DNA from: Littorina saxatilis
Taxonomy: Eukaryota; Mollusca; Gastropoda; Littorinimorpha; Littorinidae
Assembly (NCBI RefSeq): GCF_037325665.1
Contig: NC_090261.1
Span: forward strand, 22,330,566-22,394,565
Direction of reading: 5' to 3'
Length of the DNA: 64,000 nucleotides
Part shown: positions 24,062 to 35,547 of the stretch, piece by piece
How positions within the stretch are numbered: the first letter of the stretch is position 1
Layout of the letters: the number at the start of each line of letters is the position of its first letter
The notes under the pieces: generated by a model
Told to the model about the DNA's origin: nothing
The model's input: the letters and a program-made list of their open reading frames with translations, nothing else
The model's database searches: none
Made by a program: the position numbers and the translations under genes

Positions 24062-25840
24062 GCGTGTTGAAATGATTAGGCTGATTCGTTCGCGCTGATA
24101 TTTCTCAAACTGGCAAACGAAAGAAACTGTGCGGATGGAAGTTTAGTTTGAATTGAAAGTGAAGCATGTTGACCAGTTGTGGTGGCGGTGGTGATGAGGG
24201 GGGGGGGGGGGGGGGGGGCAGGGGCAGTGTTGACTTTGACACGAACAGAGTACACAGTCATGTACGATATTGGATCAAGTTACAACTGTTTCTGTATGCC
24301 CTTCAAAGGATTTTTTTGGGTATGGTAATTTTATCACTTTGATATTTCATATCATTAAAATTACCCATTGTGTTGTATTGTAATTATTACAATGTATACA
24401 AATTACAAGTCAATAAGTTTCTTCTGTTAGGTCATAACTATATATGCATGAGTTTAAAGAGGAAAAAAAGTTAGAAAAACCACTGGCTGGTAACACAACT
24501 GAAAGCCCGTCTTGCAAAAGTGTGTGTGTGTGGGGGGGGGGGGGGTGTGGGTGTGTGTAAGGCAGCAGCAGCTTGAGTGCATGAGGTAAGTAGTAAAAGG
24601 GATAAAAACCAACACAAATACAAAAACAGGATTGTAGTTGAAAAGGTAGTGATTGGACACAACAACAAATAACTGATCATAAATATATTTACATGTTATA
24701 ATATCAAAATCAATATTTTAATTTTATCATGAATGGACCAGTCATTTTGGTCATGCAGCTTTTATTTCAGTTCAGCATGTTCATAATTATGCAGCAGTAG
24801 GGAGGTTGACATTGTAAGAAATTACCTTCGAGACAGTTTTTTTGTTTACCTAAGAATTTTTGGAACAAAGAAATGCATCAGACTTGGTATGTGCCTAATT
24901 TATTGGAAGATTAACAAGATCTTATTTTTCCATATTTGGAAGATAATCCTGATTCAGATGTGGAACAACCATCAACAAATAAGAAAACAATTAGCAGCAA
25001 TGTCTGGACATAAGAGCCAGAAACAATAACTTTTGAAGGTTCACTCAGTACATCAAAATTCAGAATTTCAGGCAGATAAAAAGGTCCTGTTACACTTTTC
25101 TGTGTGACTTCCTACCCCGCAACCTGTTCTGTTGTATAGTACTTATGACAAGAAAGCCATTTAAATCAATTACAACAGGTTTTAGCTGAAATTGTGTGCA
25201 GGACAGGTTGTAAAGGGCGCCGGTCACTTTTTCAGCAGAATTTTTCAGCAGCCCTAAAATCGCAATTTTTAAAAAAAATCATAAAAAAATCAAATATGTA
25301 CCGATCTTCAAAATTTAAACTGCTTTACAATTCTGATGGCTTGGAGAATGTAGTTACATATACAAAGTTTGAAAAAAATCCAAAGAAAAATATGGTTGCC
25401 CCATGCTACTGTCAGTCACTTGTGCGCTTGAGGAGTTCAACAAAAGCTAGATTCACTGCAGTGAATAATTCGGCCTGTTGAAAACAGAAAAGGCTTCATT
25501 CGTAGGCCTTAGTCATTGAACTCAAACGTACCTTCTGGCTTACAGCAACAGAGCTGCGTGCACGCAAACACAGGTCTGTAATCCTTGTAACAAAAGGCCT
25601 GGACAGCATCATTGAAAACTCGAGGAAGTTACGATGAATTCCTAGGTTAGATAGTTCGTCTCTTGTGTCCTCTCATGCCTTCATGATGATGCAAATTGAG
25701 TGCTCTCCCCTGAGCTGACATTGCAAAACTAGGATCGGCGCAAATGTAGTCTGCTCGAATGACATGCAAAGTGGACCCATACGTTTCATTTCATCGTTTG
25801 AACCCTGAAAGTTGTGTGGTGAATGTGTTTGACAGTGAAT
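24062..25840. other. Intergenic or 5' intron of LYPLAL1-A, no gene seen
   Basis: This region holds a poly-G tract (about 24199-24219), a GT/G tract near 24520-24556 and long AT-rich DNA. Around 24840-25080 lie short broken open stretches that I could not assign. The LYPLAL1-A start codon is preceded by an acceptor-like TGTGTTTGACAG (ends at about 25835), compatible with a spliced 5' UTR. Confidence 0.4.
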
Positions 25841-25985
25841 ATGGCAACCTCTACGGTGAAGCTGTTTTCCCCTCGGATCGTCGCACAGACAGGAAAAAAA
25901 TGCACAGCTTCCGTGATCATGTTGCATGGCTCAGGTCTGCTGGCTGACACTTTCAGACTTTGTGTGCTGAAACGAAAATATGTCC

Positions 25986-26016
<31 letters not shown>

Positions 26017-26087
26017 AGTCAGTCTGTCTTTCCGTCCGTCTGTCTACATCTGTCACAGTCTGTCTGTCCGCCTGTCTCCTCTGTCTG

Positions 26088-26159
<72 letters not shown>

Positions 26160-26702
26160 GTGGAATTCTCTCCCGGAATTTGTGAGAGTCCCAATGAGTC
26201 TCAATACTTTCAAAAAACACCTTTCACTGTATTTAATGTTAAATTACGAAAAATCACAGTGATGGAAGACTTCGTTTAGTTATATTTTCATTTGTCCAAA
26301 GTATCAGTGTTCATTATATCCACACAAAAACACTCAAAGCTTTAATAACACATTTACTCATGCATGTGTATTCAGCATTGTTTTCACTACGTTACATATA
26401 TTTGTGTATAATATGTAATATGTAAATATTCATATGTTGTTGTTTTTCTCTACCTTTTTTTCTTCGTGAATATCCGTGTAAACTATGTGATTAGATTGGT
26501 CCCCTCTCTGGGCGAGGGCTGGTTGAAAAAAAGCTCATTGTATTGCTTATGCCACAACCCTCGAAAAATAAACTTGATTTGATTTGATTTGATTTGATCT
26601 CTCTCTCTAGTCCTGTCAGTCTCTCTCCTCTCTGTCTCCTTGTCTCTGTCTCTCCTTTTCTGTCTCTCTCTCTTACCTCTGGTCCGTCCGTCTGTGTGCC
26701 AG

Positions 26703-26757
<55 letters not shown>

Positions 26758-29583
26758 TGTGTGTTTGCATGTGCTGGCTCTCTGTTTGTCTGTCTGTATT
26801 ATTCAGGTCTCTTTTCTGTTTGTTGTTTGTCTAGGAGGTACCGGCACGGACATCAGAGATACATTCAGGATTCTACTCCGAGAAGAACTGTCATTTCCAC
26901 ACATCCGTTTTATATACCCCACTGCTCCTTTGAGGTAAGTGGTGTGTGTGCAGCCCTGAAAGTGGCGAGTATTTTACTCTCCATGACCAGTAGAAACATG
27001 TAACTGGCGAGTAGAAATGTCAAGTTCATCTTCTCGCCAAATGCGAGTAAAGTTGCTGAAACAAATGGTATTTTTGGCAAGTAAAACTTGCTCTCCTGTT
27101 AGTAAATTTTGAGAAGCACTAGCCTTGGCTAGTGCACCATTTTTTTGACTGTCGGCCAGTGCTGGTGTGTGAAGGCATATGCTGAATGTGAACTAAACTA
27201 TATTATAGCACATGACTGTTATCTTCTTGTTGTTCGCTGTTCATCGTCAGTCCGGACTGCAGGGCGAAACGTGCTGTCCTCTCCATGCAAGTCCTCCGTT
27301 TGGGGCCGTATAGCTTCTTTTGTAGCGCTGTCTCCTCTGGCCAGATGGTGTCCCTCAGAGCACTATGGTATGGACAAGCCTGCAGGATGTGCTCTGCTGT
27401 CTGATTCTTGCCACACGGGACATAAGGGGGAGGGAACTAGCTTATAGCACATGATATAAAACATTGAGTGACATTCCTTTGTTCAAGTTATGTAAGTCCT
27501 TGTTGTGTGGACTGAGTTGGCACAAGCATATGGATGTGAAAGTGTCTTTAGAAGATTGATTGCATGATCAAAACATCAGTCAGAAAAGTTGGAGAAAAAA
27601 AATCAAACTCCAAAACAGTCATTTTCATTAAAATTATTCAGTTGTGAATCTGTCTCACTAAATCAGTCACATTTTTTAACGAATGAAACAAGAGTTTATC
27701 AAACAATTGGTCAATTTTTATTCATGTACTTACTTTACACTTTTAACTGCCCACTCACTCACTCACCTACTCATCCACCCACCAACTTATCAACTCGACC
27801 ACCCACCCACTAACCCACTCAACTACCCACCCACTCACTCACTCACTCTGTGAGTCTTATCAATCTGTCAGTCGATCCTTCATTTGGTCAAACACCAACT
27901 GAGATGTTCAGCAAAGCCCCTTTTTGTGTGCAGGCCATACACTCTCGCAGGACAGTCGTGGAACGTGTGGTTTGACCGCATCGATTTAGGTCTGGATGGA
28001 CACGAGCAAACAGAGTCGGTGGGTGCCATGGCAACTCAGCTGGGCGAGCTGATCGACGCTGAGGTGAAGTCAGGAGTTCCGCTCAACAGGATTGTTGTTG
28101 GTATGAACATGGATCAGCGTAATTTGTTTGATTGTTTGTTTGCTTGCTTGTTTGTTTATTTGCTATTGCCTTTTATCAAAACCAATCATTGCCTGCTGGG
28201 GAAAAAAACCTGCTCTGCCTAACCACTCCCCCCCCCCCCCTGGACAAAGTTTGCTTAGATAACAAATGTTACCTTGATAAAGAACTTTGAGAGAAAGTAT
28301 GGGTCACCCATGGAGTTTGCATAAATATAAATATAATTTTGTGGTTCCACAAAAGCTTCTATGATGGCACGGGTCAATTGTTATTTTGGCCAAGAGGGGG
28401 GTTACAGTAATTAAGAACCAATTAGAGAGAGACAATTGTCTGATAAAGGAACAGCCAATTAGATTACCTGTTCATGTCACATATAATTAACTAACTGTCA
28501 CGCAATCATCAACGCTTGACCAGGGAAAGCACAACAAGTTAGATCTGATATTCTCCAGGTTTTTCTGGCAATTGTTACCTAAAATACTTCCTCCAATGCT
28601 ATACAAGTTGACTACATATTGACTTGACTTGACCAGTGGTTAAGGCCCATAAGGGCCTGTTCACCATTCCAATATTGATGCACAAATAACTCAAAAGGTG
28701 ACAATGCGCCAACCAACAGCAAACCACTCAAGCATACTCTAGGTTTCTTGTGCAAGTTCTAAGCGCTTTTCAAGCTTGGTCTTATATGTTTCAGGTGGCT
28801 TTTCCATGGGAGGAGCCATGGCTCTGCATCTTGGATACCAGTTCTACCCACAGTTGGCTGGCGTGATAGGGATGAGCAGTTTCCTCTACAACAAATCTGG
28901 CGTCTATGAGGTTGGTTTCACTGAGGATCTAGAATATTTTTAAAAAAAAATGTTGGTTGTACATAATTCATTTTGTTCTGATTTTTTATCATAAAAAAGA
29001 TATTAAATGATTGATCTGACATGTACAGTTCACTGGCCTCATCAAACTGAAAAACGACCTTAAAAATAAAAATCCAAAAACAGATCAGACTGCTTAGGTT
29101 CAACATAAAAGGTCAGGACAGAACTGCTTGGCGTGTGAAATGGCATAAAGAATCAACACTGAATAAGTAGAATGACATATTATCTAAGTCACCATGGAAG
29201 TACATATGTAAATATCACTTCATTGTTTTGCACATAAACATGATCTGCCTCTTATTCTCATCTTCTTCTTACTTCATTTGTTTATGGTTGGGTTTTTTCC
29301 GTTTTCTTTTGATCAATCAGTTTCGTTACCATTTTGCTTTGTGCAGGCATTAGAGAAGAGAGGCAAAGATGCACGCACCCCGCCCTTGCGGCAGTACCAC
29401 GGGGAGGAAGATGACCTGGTTCTTTACAAGTGGGGGAAAGCCACGCACGAGAAGCTTACGTCGCTCGGTGTCCAAGGGGAATTTGTTTCCATACCAAATC
29501 TTTCTCACTCTTTGAACCTGGACTTGGTGCGCTCAGTAAGAGAATGGATCGCCAAGATTTTACCTGAGGAACACAACTTGTGA
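25841..29583 (+). CDS. LYPLAL1: LYPLAL1-like serine hydrolase, copy A
   Basis: Five exons: 25841-25934, 26835-26934, 27934-28100, 28795-28910 and 29347-29583, giving 237 aa, the same length as human LYPLAL1. It is an alpha/beta hydrolase of the acyl-protein thioesterase/lysophospholipase-like family, presumably cytosolic (no signal peptide). Seen in order: LHGSGGTG (oxyanion-hole loop; human has LHGSGDSG), FPHIRFIYPTAPLR, NVWFDR, the nucleophile elbow GGFSMGGAMALHLGY, the acid region YHGEEDDLV and the catalytic His in PNLSHSLN. The triad therefore looks intact. The start lies in AATATGG and aligns with copies B and C. Intron phases 1, 2, 1, 0 are shared by all three copies. The exon 1 donor GTCTGC is weak. 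Intron 1 holds a LINE tail and CT/GT tracts. AATAAA follows at 29667. The substrate is unknown. Confidence 0.92.
26088..26157. repeat. CT microsatellite
   Basis: A nearly pure (CT)n tract of about 70 bp, preceded by a TCTG run from 25985. It lies in LYPLAL1-A intron 1. Confidence 0.95.
26158..26598 (+). mobile_element. LINE 3' end with TTGAT tail
   Basis: The + strand encodes WNSLPEFVRVPMSLNTFKKH followed by a stop, the usual last residues of CR1/Jockey-group LINE ORF2. A 3' UTR of about 320 bp ends in tandem TTGAT units (about 26572-26597). Severely 5'-truncated. Confidence 0.7.
26704..26766. repeat. GT microsatellite
   Basis: An almost pure (GT)n run upstream of LYPLAL1-A exon 2. Confidence 0.95.
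27240..27440 (-). mobile_element. LINE C-terminal zinc-knuckle fragment
   Basis: The minus strand reads CPCGKNQTAEHILQACPYHS, then LRDTIWPEETALQKKLYGP, then ARFALQSGLTM. This is the cysteine/histidine tail of a non-LTR retrotransposon, closely paralleled at 50447-50662. It lies antisense in LYPLAL1-A intron 2. Confidence 0.65.
27748..27848. repeat. Degenerate CACT/CACC tandem repeat
   Basis: Runs of CACTCACTCACC and CCACCCACCAAC of variable phase, upstream of LYPLAL1-A exon 3. Confidence 0.8.
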
Positions 29584-29666
29584 CCGTGACTGCTTGAAAA
29601 TTTTGAATGAAATTGTACAAATGATTAAGAGGACTGTATTTCAATAAGAGTGAGGGGGGGGGGGGG

Positions 29667-29672
29667 AATAAA
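29667..29672 (+). terminator. Probable LYPLAL1-A polyadenylation signal
   Basis: AATAAA lies 84 nt after the stop codon. A second AATAAA occurs near 29875 after the TTG array. Confidence 0.5.
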
Positions 29673-29777
29673 AAGAGAACAGAAAAAATACTGACCACAA
29701 TAATGCACGATGCAGATTTTCATCCAGCACATCAAGAAACAAGAGAGACAGAGATGACTACTCCAGTATGTAACATT

Positions 29778-29778
<1 letters not shown>

Positions 29779-29866
<88 letters not shown>
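29779..29866. repeat. TTG trinucleotide array, about 29 units
   Basis: A pure TTG array of about 88 bp lies in the 3' flank of LYPLAL1-A. A GT run follows at about 29922-29968. Confidence 0.95.
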
Positions 29867-29883
29867 AATTTGCAAATAAACGT

Positions 29884-29920
29884 ATTAGCCATTTAATTTT
29901 GGATATAAGAAGATTTCTGT

Positions 29921-29980
<60 letters not shown>

Positions 29981-31103
29981 GTGATTCTGTTAAAAGATAC
30001 ATATTTGCGAATATATATTGATCATGTGAATGCAGTGACTATTGTTACTCTTGGAAGTGTAGGAAGAATACTAGAAACTGTATTGATTGAAAAATGCAAA
30101 GAATAAAAATAATAAAATAGTTGTGTTTGTTGTTCCCATTGTTTTCTGATTTGTTTTAAACAGAAAATACAGATGTACAGTGTAACACCCGTTTTGATAC
30201 CAACCAAAAAAATCTGAGAAATCAGATTTGATAAGGTTGGAGTTGGTTACAGAGGTAAAGAAATCTGGTACACTACAGCGAGGTAAAACCAACAAAAAAA
30301 AAGGGGGGGGGGGGGGTCTTAAAATGTGGGTTGGTCGGGGGTGAAGAGGGGGACTTGAAAGGGGTGTCTTACTTTACTATGGTGGTTGTGGGGGCAGGGG
30401 GGGGGGGGGTCTACGGTGGCGCGTTCACCAACAGGAAGTATCTGGTTTTTCCTTTGAAGCGGCCACTGTCTACGTTCACGTACCTGTTACTTAGCACAAT
30501 TGCACGTAGCTAACATGTCAACATGAGGGTTCACGACAGACTCAAACGGCTCTTTCGACTCGGTGTCACTCAGACTCATTGTTTTGTTTTTTTAACGACC
30601 CCTGTCTGTCTCTTTGTGCATTATATTGTTTGTTAGCTTAGTGTTTTATCCTCTGTTGTTGTCGAGTGAAACCTCTAAAGAAATACATTAAAAAAATAAA
30701 AATAAAACCTACTTGGCAGGACAATTTTGTCACGTCTAGCTTTCTGTACAAAGTTTACACAGTTTACTGTCAGCGCACGGCAGCTTGATTTTTAACCTTG
30801 ACCAGGTAAGGTGGCATGATTTGTTTTTCATGATGTGTTTATATGCAGTCCCATAGACAGATGTACACAAAGCTTAACTTTCGTAGGAATATTTTGAGAC
30901 ATGACTGATCATTGTGACGGTCTTTCTTGCTGAAGTATTCCGTCTGTCTGTGTCTTAGTAGTATAGTGCATGTGTGTAGGCTTATGTGTTTCTGTTTTTC
31001 AGTCTGCCTGTCTGATCTTTAGATGCTTTGGTGTGTGTGTGTGTGTGTTCGCTGAACAAGTGAAGCTGAAAATGATGAATAACGTATAAATTACACACAC
31101 ACA

Positions 31104-31147
<44 letters not shown>

Positions 31148-31178
31148 CTCTCTAATCGCAAACTCCTATACACCTCAG
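29884..31178. other. Intergenic between LYPLAL1 copies A and B
   Basis: It contains a GT run (about 29922-29968), a diverged CAGTG-type MITE (about 30183-30370, with AAATCTGAGAAATCAG and GGTCTTAAAATG), poly-G runs near 30303 and 30398, and CA runs near 31095-31144. No coding exon is seen. Confidence 0.5.
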
Positions 31179-33316
31179 ATGGATACCTCCGTGGCCGAGT
31201 GGTTTTCACTTCAGACGGTACCACAGACTGGGGCAAAATGCACAGCCTCCCTTATTCTTCTTCATGGTTCAAGTATGGTAAATTTATGCATCACTGAGAT
31301 GACTGTATGTGTGTGTGTGTGTGTCTGTCTGTCTGTCTGTTTATCTGTGTGTGTAAATGTGTGTATGTGTTCTTGCCTGCTGCCTGGCGTCTGTGGCGTG
31401 CTTGCTTACTTGGCTTTCGTGCGCTGCGATACTTTTGTGTGTGTATGTCAGTTTGTTCTTGCATGATACAGTAGAATCCGCTTAATAAGGCCATGTTTAA
31501 TAAAGCCACCCGCTTTTTGAGGCCAATTTCTGACTGCACGGATTTTCCCTTATGTTTTATGCTTATGCTTTTATTAAATCCACCCGCTTAATATAGCCAC
31601 GTTTGTCCTGCACCAAGGTGACCTTATTAAGCGGAGTCTACCGTACCAATTTAGACTTGAAGTTTGACCCATGTACGAGAAGTTTGTGGTGACAGTATCA
31701 GTCTCGTAATCTACGTCTGTCTGTAGGCGAATTTGGATCGATCGACGTGAACTGCTGAACCCATTGACCATCCGGAGACTGAATCCTCCATTTTGTTAGT
31801 TGTATAATGATGTTTTTAATGATTTATCGTTGACCTGAATAACTTATTTCTTGTTGTATGTGCGTGCGCGCGTGCGTCTTCTTTCAGAAAGCACAGGAGA
31901 ACGTCTTCGCAATTCCATCAAGACCGCTCTTGGGGAAGAGCTGACCTTTTCTCACATTCGTATTCTTTATCCCACTGCACCTCTAAGGTAATTGGACGTG
32001 TGTTTGTTTGTTTGTTTGTTTGTTTGGTTTTGTTTTGTTTTGTGATTTTTTTCTCTCCGTTTTGCTCTTTGGGCCAAAAATGCTAGTTATAGAGTCGATG
32101 CTTCTGGTTGGTGTTCGTTCTACGTCCGCGGCCGCCTGTCTCCGTGCGTCGCACCCGGCATCACATTTTGTGGCCTATTGTTTATCATGTTCAAAACAAC
32201 AACAAAATCGGTAATTATTACACATACGTCAATTATGTTCAGTTAAAGTTTAACAAAGAAGTTCAGACTGATACATTCCATGTGAATCCACATGAACCTT
32301 TCAAATTTTGCAAGCAAAAACATCCGTAACATCCGTTCAACATCAAAGGCGGCTTTACTATCGTAATTTAATCTAATGTAGGTATTATTTGTGGCCTTCT
32401 TTACAGAGCCTACACACAGGCAAATGGGGAGCCAAGTCACGTGTGGTTTGACCGCCTCACCATTTCATTGGCTGGAACTGACCATGAGGAGTCTGTGGAT
32501 ACCATGGCAACGAAACTAGGACAATTGATCGATGCAGAGGTTAAATCTGGCATACCTCTGCACAGAATTGTCATCGGTACGAAGGATTGAGAACATTGCA
32601 AATAAAGAAGAAGATTAAAATTGAAACAGTACGAGTGTCGATTTTTGGTATCTTTTTTTAAAATATTTATATAAAAAATTAATATGTAACAAATACTGCT
32701 ACAAACTCTTGAGTTGCCGCAAGGTCCTGTGCTGTGGCTTGTATTACCCCCCCCCCCCACACACACACACACACACACATACACACTCACACGCGGTTCA
32801 GTTCTGGCAGGTCTTGCTCTCCTGGTATCAGTCGCTTGTCAATACTCAAGAAAAACGCTTGATAATAACTTTGTGTTGCAGGTGGATATTCTATGGGTGG
32901 AACCATGGCTCTTCACCTTGGGTACCGCTTCTACCCTCAGGTGACAGGTGTCCTGGTCATGGGCAACTTTCTCTACAGCGATTCTTGCCTTTACACGGTG
33001 TGTTGGGTTGTGTATGTGTGTGTGTGTGTATGTGTGTGTGTGTGTGTGTGCGTGTGTCAGTGTGAGTCAGTGTGTGTGTGCGTGCGTGTGTCAGTGTGTG
33101 TGTGCGTGTGTCAGTGTGTGTGTGTGTGCGTGCGTGTGTCAGTATGACGGTGTGTGCGTGTGTGTGTGTGTGTGTGTGTGCGTGCGTGCGTGCGTGTGTC
33201 AGTGTGTGTGTGTGTGTGCATGCGTGTGTCAGTGTGTGTGTGTGTGTGTGTGTCACGGCCGTGTGTGCGTGCGTGCGTGCGTGCGTGCGTGCGTGTGTGT
33301 GCGTGCGTGCGTGTGT

Positions 33317-33379
<63 letters not shown>

Positions 33380-34498
33380 TCGGTGTGCGTTTAGGTACAA
33401 GTGCATGCTTTCTTGCTTTCTCTCTGGATGCCGTTAAAGTCATAATCTTCTTCAGTGACCATTTTTATATTTAGTCAAGTTTTGACTAAATATTTTAACA
33501 TCGAGGGGGAATCGAAACGAGGGTCGTGGTGTATGTGCGTGTGTGTGTGCGTGTGTGTGTCTGTGTGTGTGTGTGTGTGTGTGTAGAGCGATTCAGACTA
33601 AACTACTGGACCGATCTTTATGAAATTTGACATGAGAGTTCCTGGGTATGAAATCCCCGAACGTTTTTTTCATTTTTTTGATAAATGTCTTTGATGACGT
33701 CACATCCGGCTTTTCGTGAAAGTTGAGGCGGCCCTGTCACGCCCTCATTTTTCAACCAAATTGGTTGAAATTTTGGTCAAGTACTCTTCGACGAAGCCCG
33801 GGGTTCGGTATTGCATTTAAGCTTGGTGGCTTAAAAATCAATTAATGACTTTGGTCATTAAAAATCTGAAAATTGTAAAAAAAAATAAAAATTTATAAAA
33901 CGATCCAAATTTACGTTTATCTTATTCTCCATCATTTGCTGATTCCAAAAACATATAAATATGTTATATTCGGATTAAAAACAAGCTCTGAAAATTAAAT
34001 ATATAAAAATTATTATCAACATTTTTTTTTCGAAATCAATTTAAAAACACTTTCATCTTATTCCTTGTCGGTTCCTGATTCCAAAAATATATAGATATGA
34101 TATGTTTGGATTAAAAACACGCTCAGAAAGTTAAAACGAAGAGAGGTACAGAAAAGCGTGCTATCCTTCTCAGCGCAACGAATACCCCGCTCTTCTTGTC
34201 AATTCCACGTGCACTGCCTTTGCCACGGGCGGTGGAGTGACGATGCTACGAGTATACGGTCTTGCTGCGTTGCGTTGCGTTCAGTTTCATTCTGTGAGTT
34301 CGACAGCTACTTGACTAAATATTGTATTTTCGCCTTACGCGACTTGTTTTTATTCAATCCCAATCCTCCACTGTCACTTAGGCTTGTTTCATGTTTATTT
34401 GGCTCACTTTTTATATTTAGTCAAGTTTTGACTAAATATTTTAACATCGAGGGGGAATCGAAACGAGGGTCGTGGTGTATGTGCGTGTGTCTGTGTGT

Positions 34499-34537
<39 letters not shown>

Positions 34538-35547
34538 GATTCAGACTAAACTACTGGACCGATCTTTATGAAATTTGACATGAGAGTTTCTGGGTATGAA
34601 ATCCCCGAACGTTTTTTTCATTTTTTTGATAAATGTCTTTGATGACGTCATATCCGGCTTTTCGTGAAAGTTGAGGCGGCACTGTCACGCCCTCATTTTT
34701 CAACCAAATTGGTTGAAATTTTGGTCAAGTAATCTTCGACGAAGCCCGGACTTCGGTATTGCATTTCAGCTTGGTGGCTTAAAAATTAATTAATGACTTT
34801 GGTCATTAAAAATCTGAAAATTGTAAAAAAAAATAACAATTTATAAAACGATCCAAATTTACGTTTATCTTATTCTCCATCATTTGCTGATTCCAAAAAC
34901 ATATAAATATGTTATATTCGGATTAAAAACAAGCTCTGAAAATTAAATATATAAAAATTATTATCAAATTTTTTTTTCGAAATCAATTTAAAAACACTTT
35001 CATCTTATTCCTTGTTGGTTCCTGATTCCAAAAACATATAGATATGATATGTTTGGATTAAAAACACGCTCAGAAAGTTAAAACGAAGAGAGGTACAGAA
35101 AAGCGTGCTATCCTTCTCAGCGCAACGAATACCCCGCTCTTCTTGTCAATTCCACGGGCACTGCCTTTGCCACGGGCGGTGGAGTGACGATGCTACGAGT
35201 ATACAGTCTTGCTGCGTTGCGTTGCGTTCAGTTTCATTCTGTGAGTTCGACAGCTACTTGACTAAATATTGTATTTTCGCCTTACGCGACTTGTTTTTTT
35301 TTTTTTTTTTACACAGGCTTTAGAAAAGAGAGATACTTCATCAATTCGCCTTCCACCCCTGAAGATGTTTCACGCGGAGCAAGACCAGATCGTGCCCTTG
35401 ACGTGGGGCAAGGTCACCTTCAACAAGCTGACGTCACTGGGGGTCAAAGGAGATTTTGTCATCCTTTCTAACCAAGGACACTCCATGAACACGCCTTTGG
35501 CGGACTCTGCCAGAAACTGGATTGCTAACATTCTTCCGAGGGAATAA
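31179..35547 (+). CDS. LYPLAL1: LYPLAL1-like serine hydrolase, copy B
   Basis: Five exons: 31179-31272, 31888-31987, 32407-32576, 32882-32997 and 35317-35547, giving 236 aa. The domain order is as in copy [33 protein letters not shown], nucleophile elbow [15 protein letters not shown] (Tyr where A and C have Phe), acid region FHAEQDQIV and catalytic His in SNQGHSMN. The GDSG of human LYPLAL1 is replaced by KSTG. Copies B and C share VLVMGNFLY, suggesting they are closer to each other than to A. Intron 4 (2.3 kb) is almost entirely repeat: a GT field plus two tandem HINE-like elements, whose terminal T tract forms the exon 5 acceptor. Function and location are inferred from the family. Confidence 0.92.
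31467..31646. mobile_element. Pogo/Tigger-like MITE, about 180 bp
   Basis: Ends ACAGTAGAATCCGCTTAATA and TTAAGCGGAGTCTACCGT are imperfect inverted repeats, flanked by TA. The CCCGCTTAATA motif recurs inside. It lies in LYPLAL1-B intron 1. The CAGTRGAA ends resemble Tc1/pogo-group MITEs. Confidence 0.65.
32747..32795. repeat. C run followed by CA/CACT repeat
   Basis: Poly-C then a CACA run in LYPLAL1-B intron 3, about 85 nt before exon 4. Confidence 0.9.
33004..33382. repeat. Complex GT/GCGT/GTCA microsatellite
   Basis: About 380 bp of GTGT, GCGT and TGTCAGTG units begin 7 nt after the exon 4 donor of LYPLAL1-B. Reading frames through it are artefacts. Confidence 0.95.
33467..34346 (+). mobile_element. 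HINE-like element, family 3 copy 1
   Basis: It starts ATATTTAGTCAAG after TTTTT. A GT microsatellite follows about 60 nt in, then a conserved body (GATGACGTCACATCCGGC). It ends with inverted CTTGACTAAATAT, hairpin TCGCCTTACGCGA and CTTG. It is about 880 bp and nearly identical to the next copy. Confidence 0.65.
34413..35293 (+). mobile_element. HINE-like element, family 3 copy 2
   Basis: Tandem partner of the copy at 33467, with the same ends and only scattered substitutions and a shorter microsatellite; the spacer between copies is 66 bp. Its CTTG end is followed by a T run (to 35310) and then ACACAG, the acceptor of LYPLAL1-B exon 5. Confidence 0.65.

Noticed and set aside
24840-25480. Short broken frames resembling a transposase and an ORF at 25194-25481
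   Set aside because: Too short and broken to assign to a family; no terminal repeats identified.
32948-33443. Cys/Val-rich and Thr/His-rich open frames
   Set aside because: Translations of GT/CA microsatellite DNA, as are the similar frames near 5100, 26700, 36300, 53500 and 60700.
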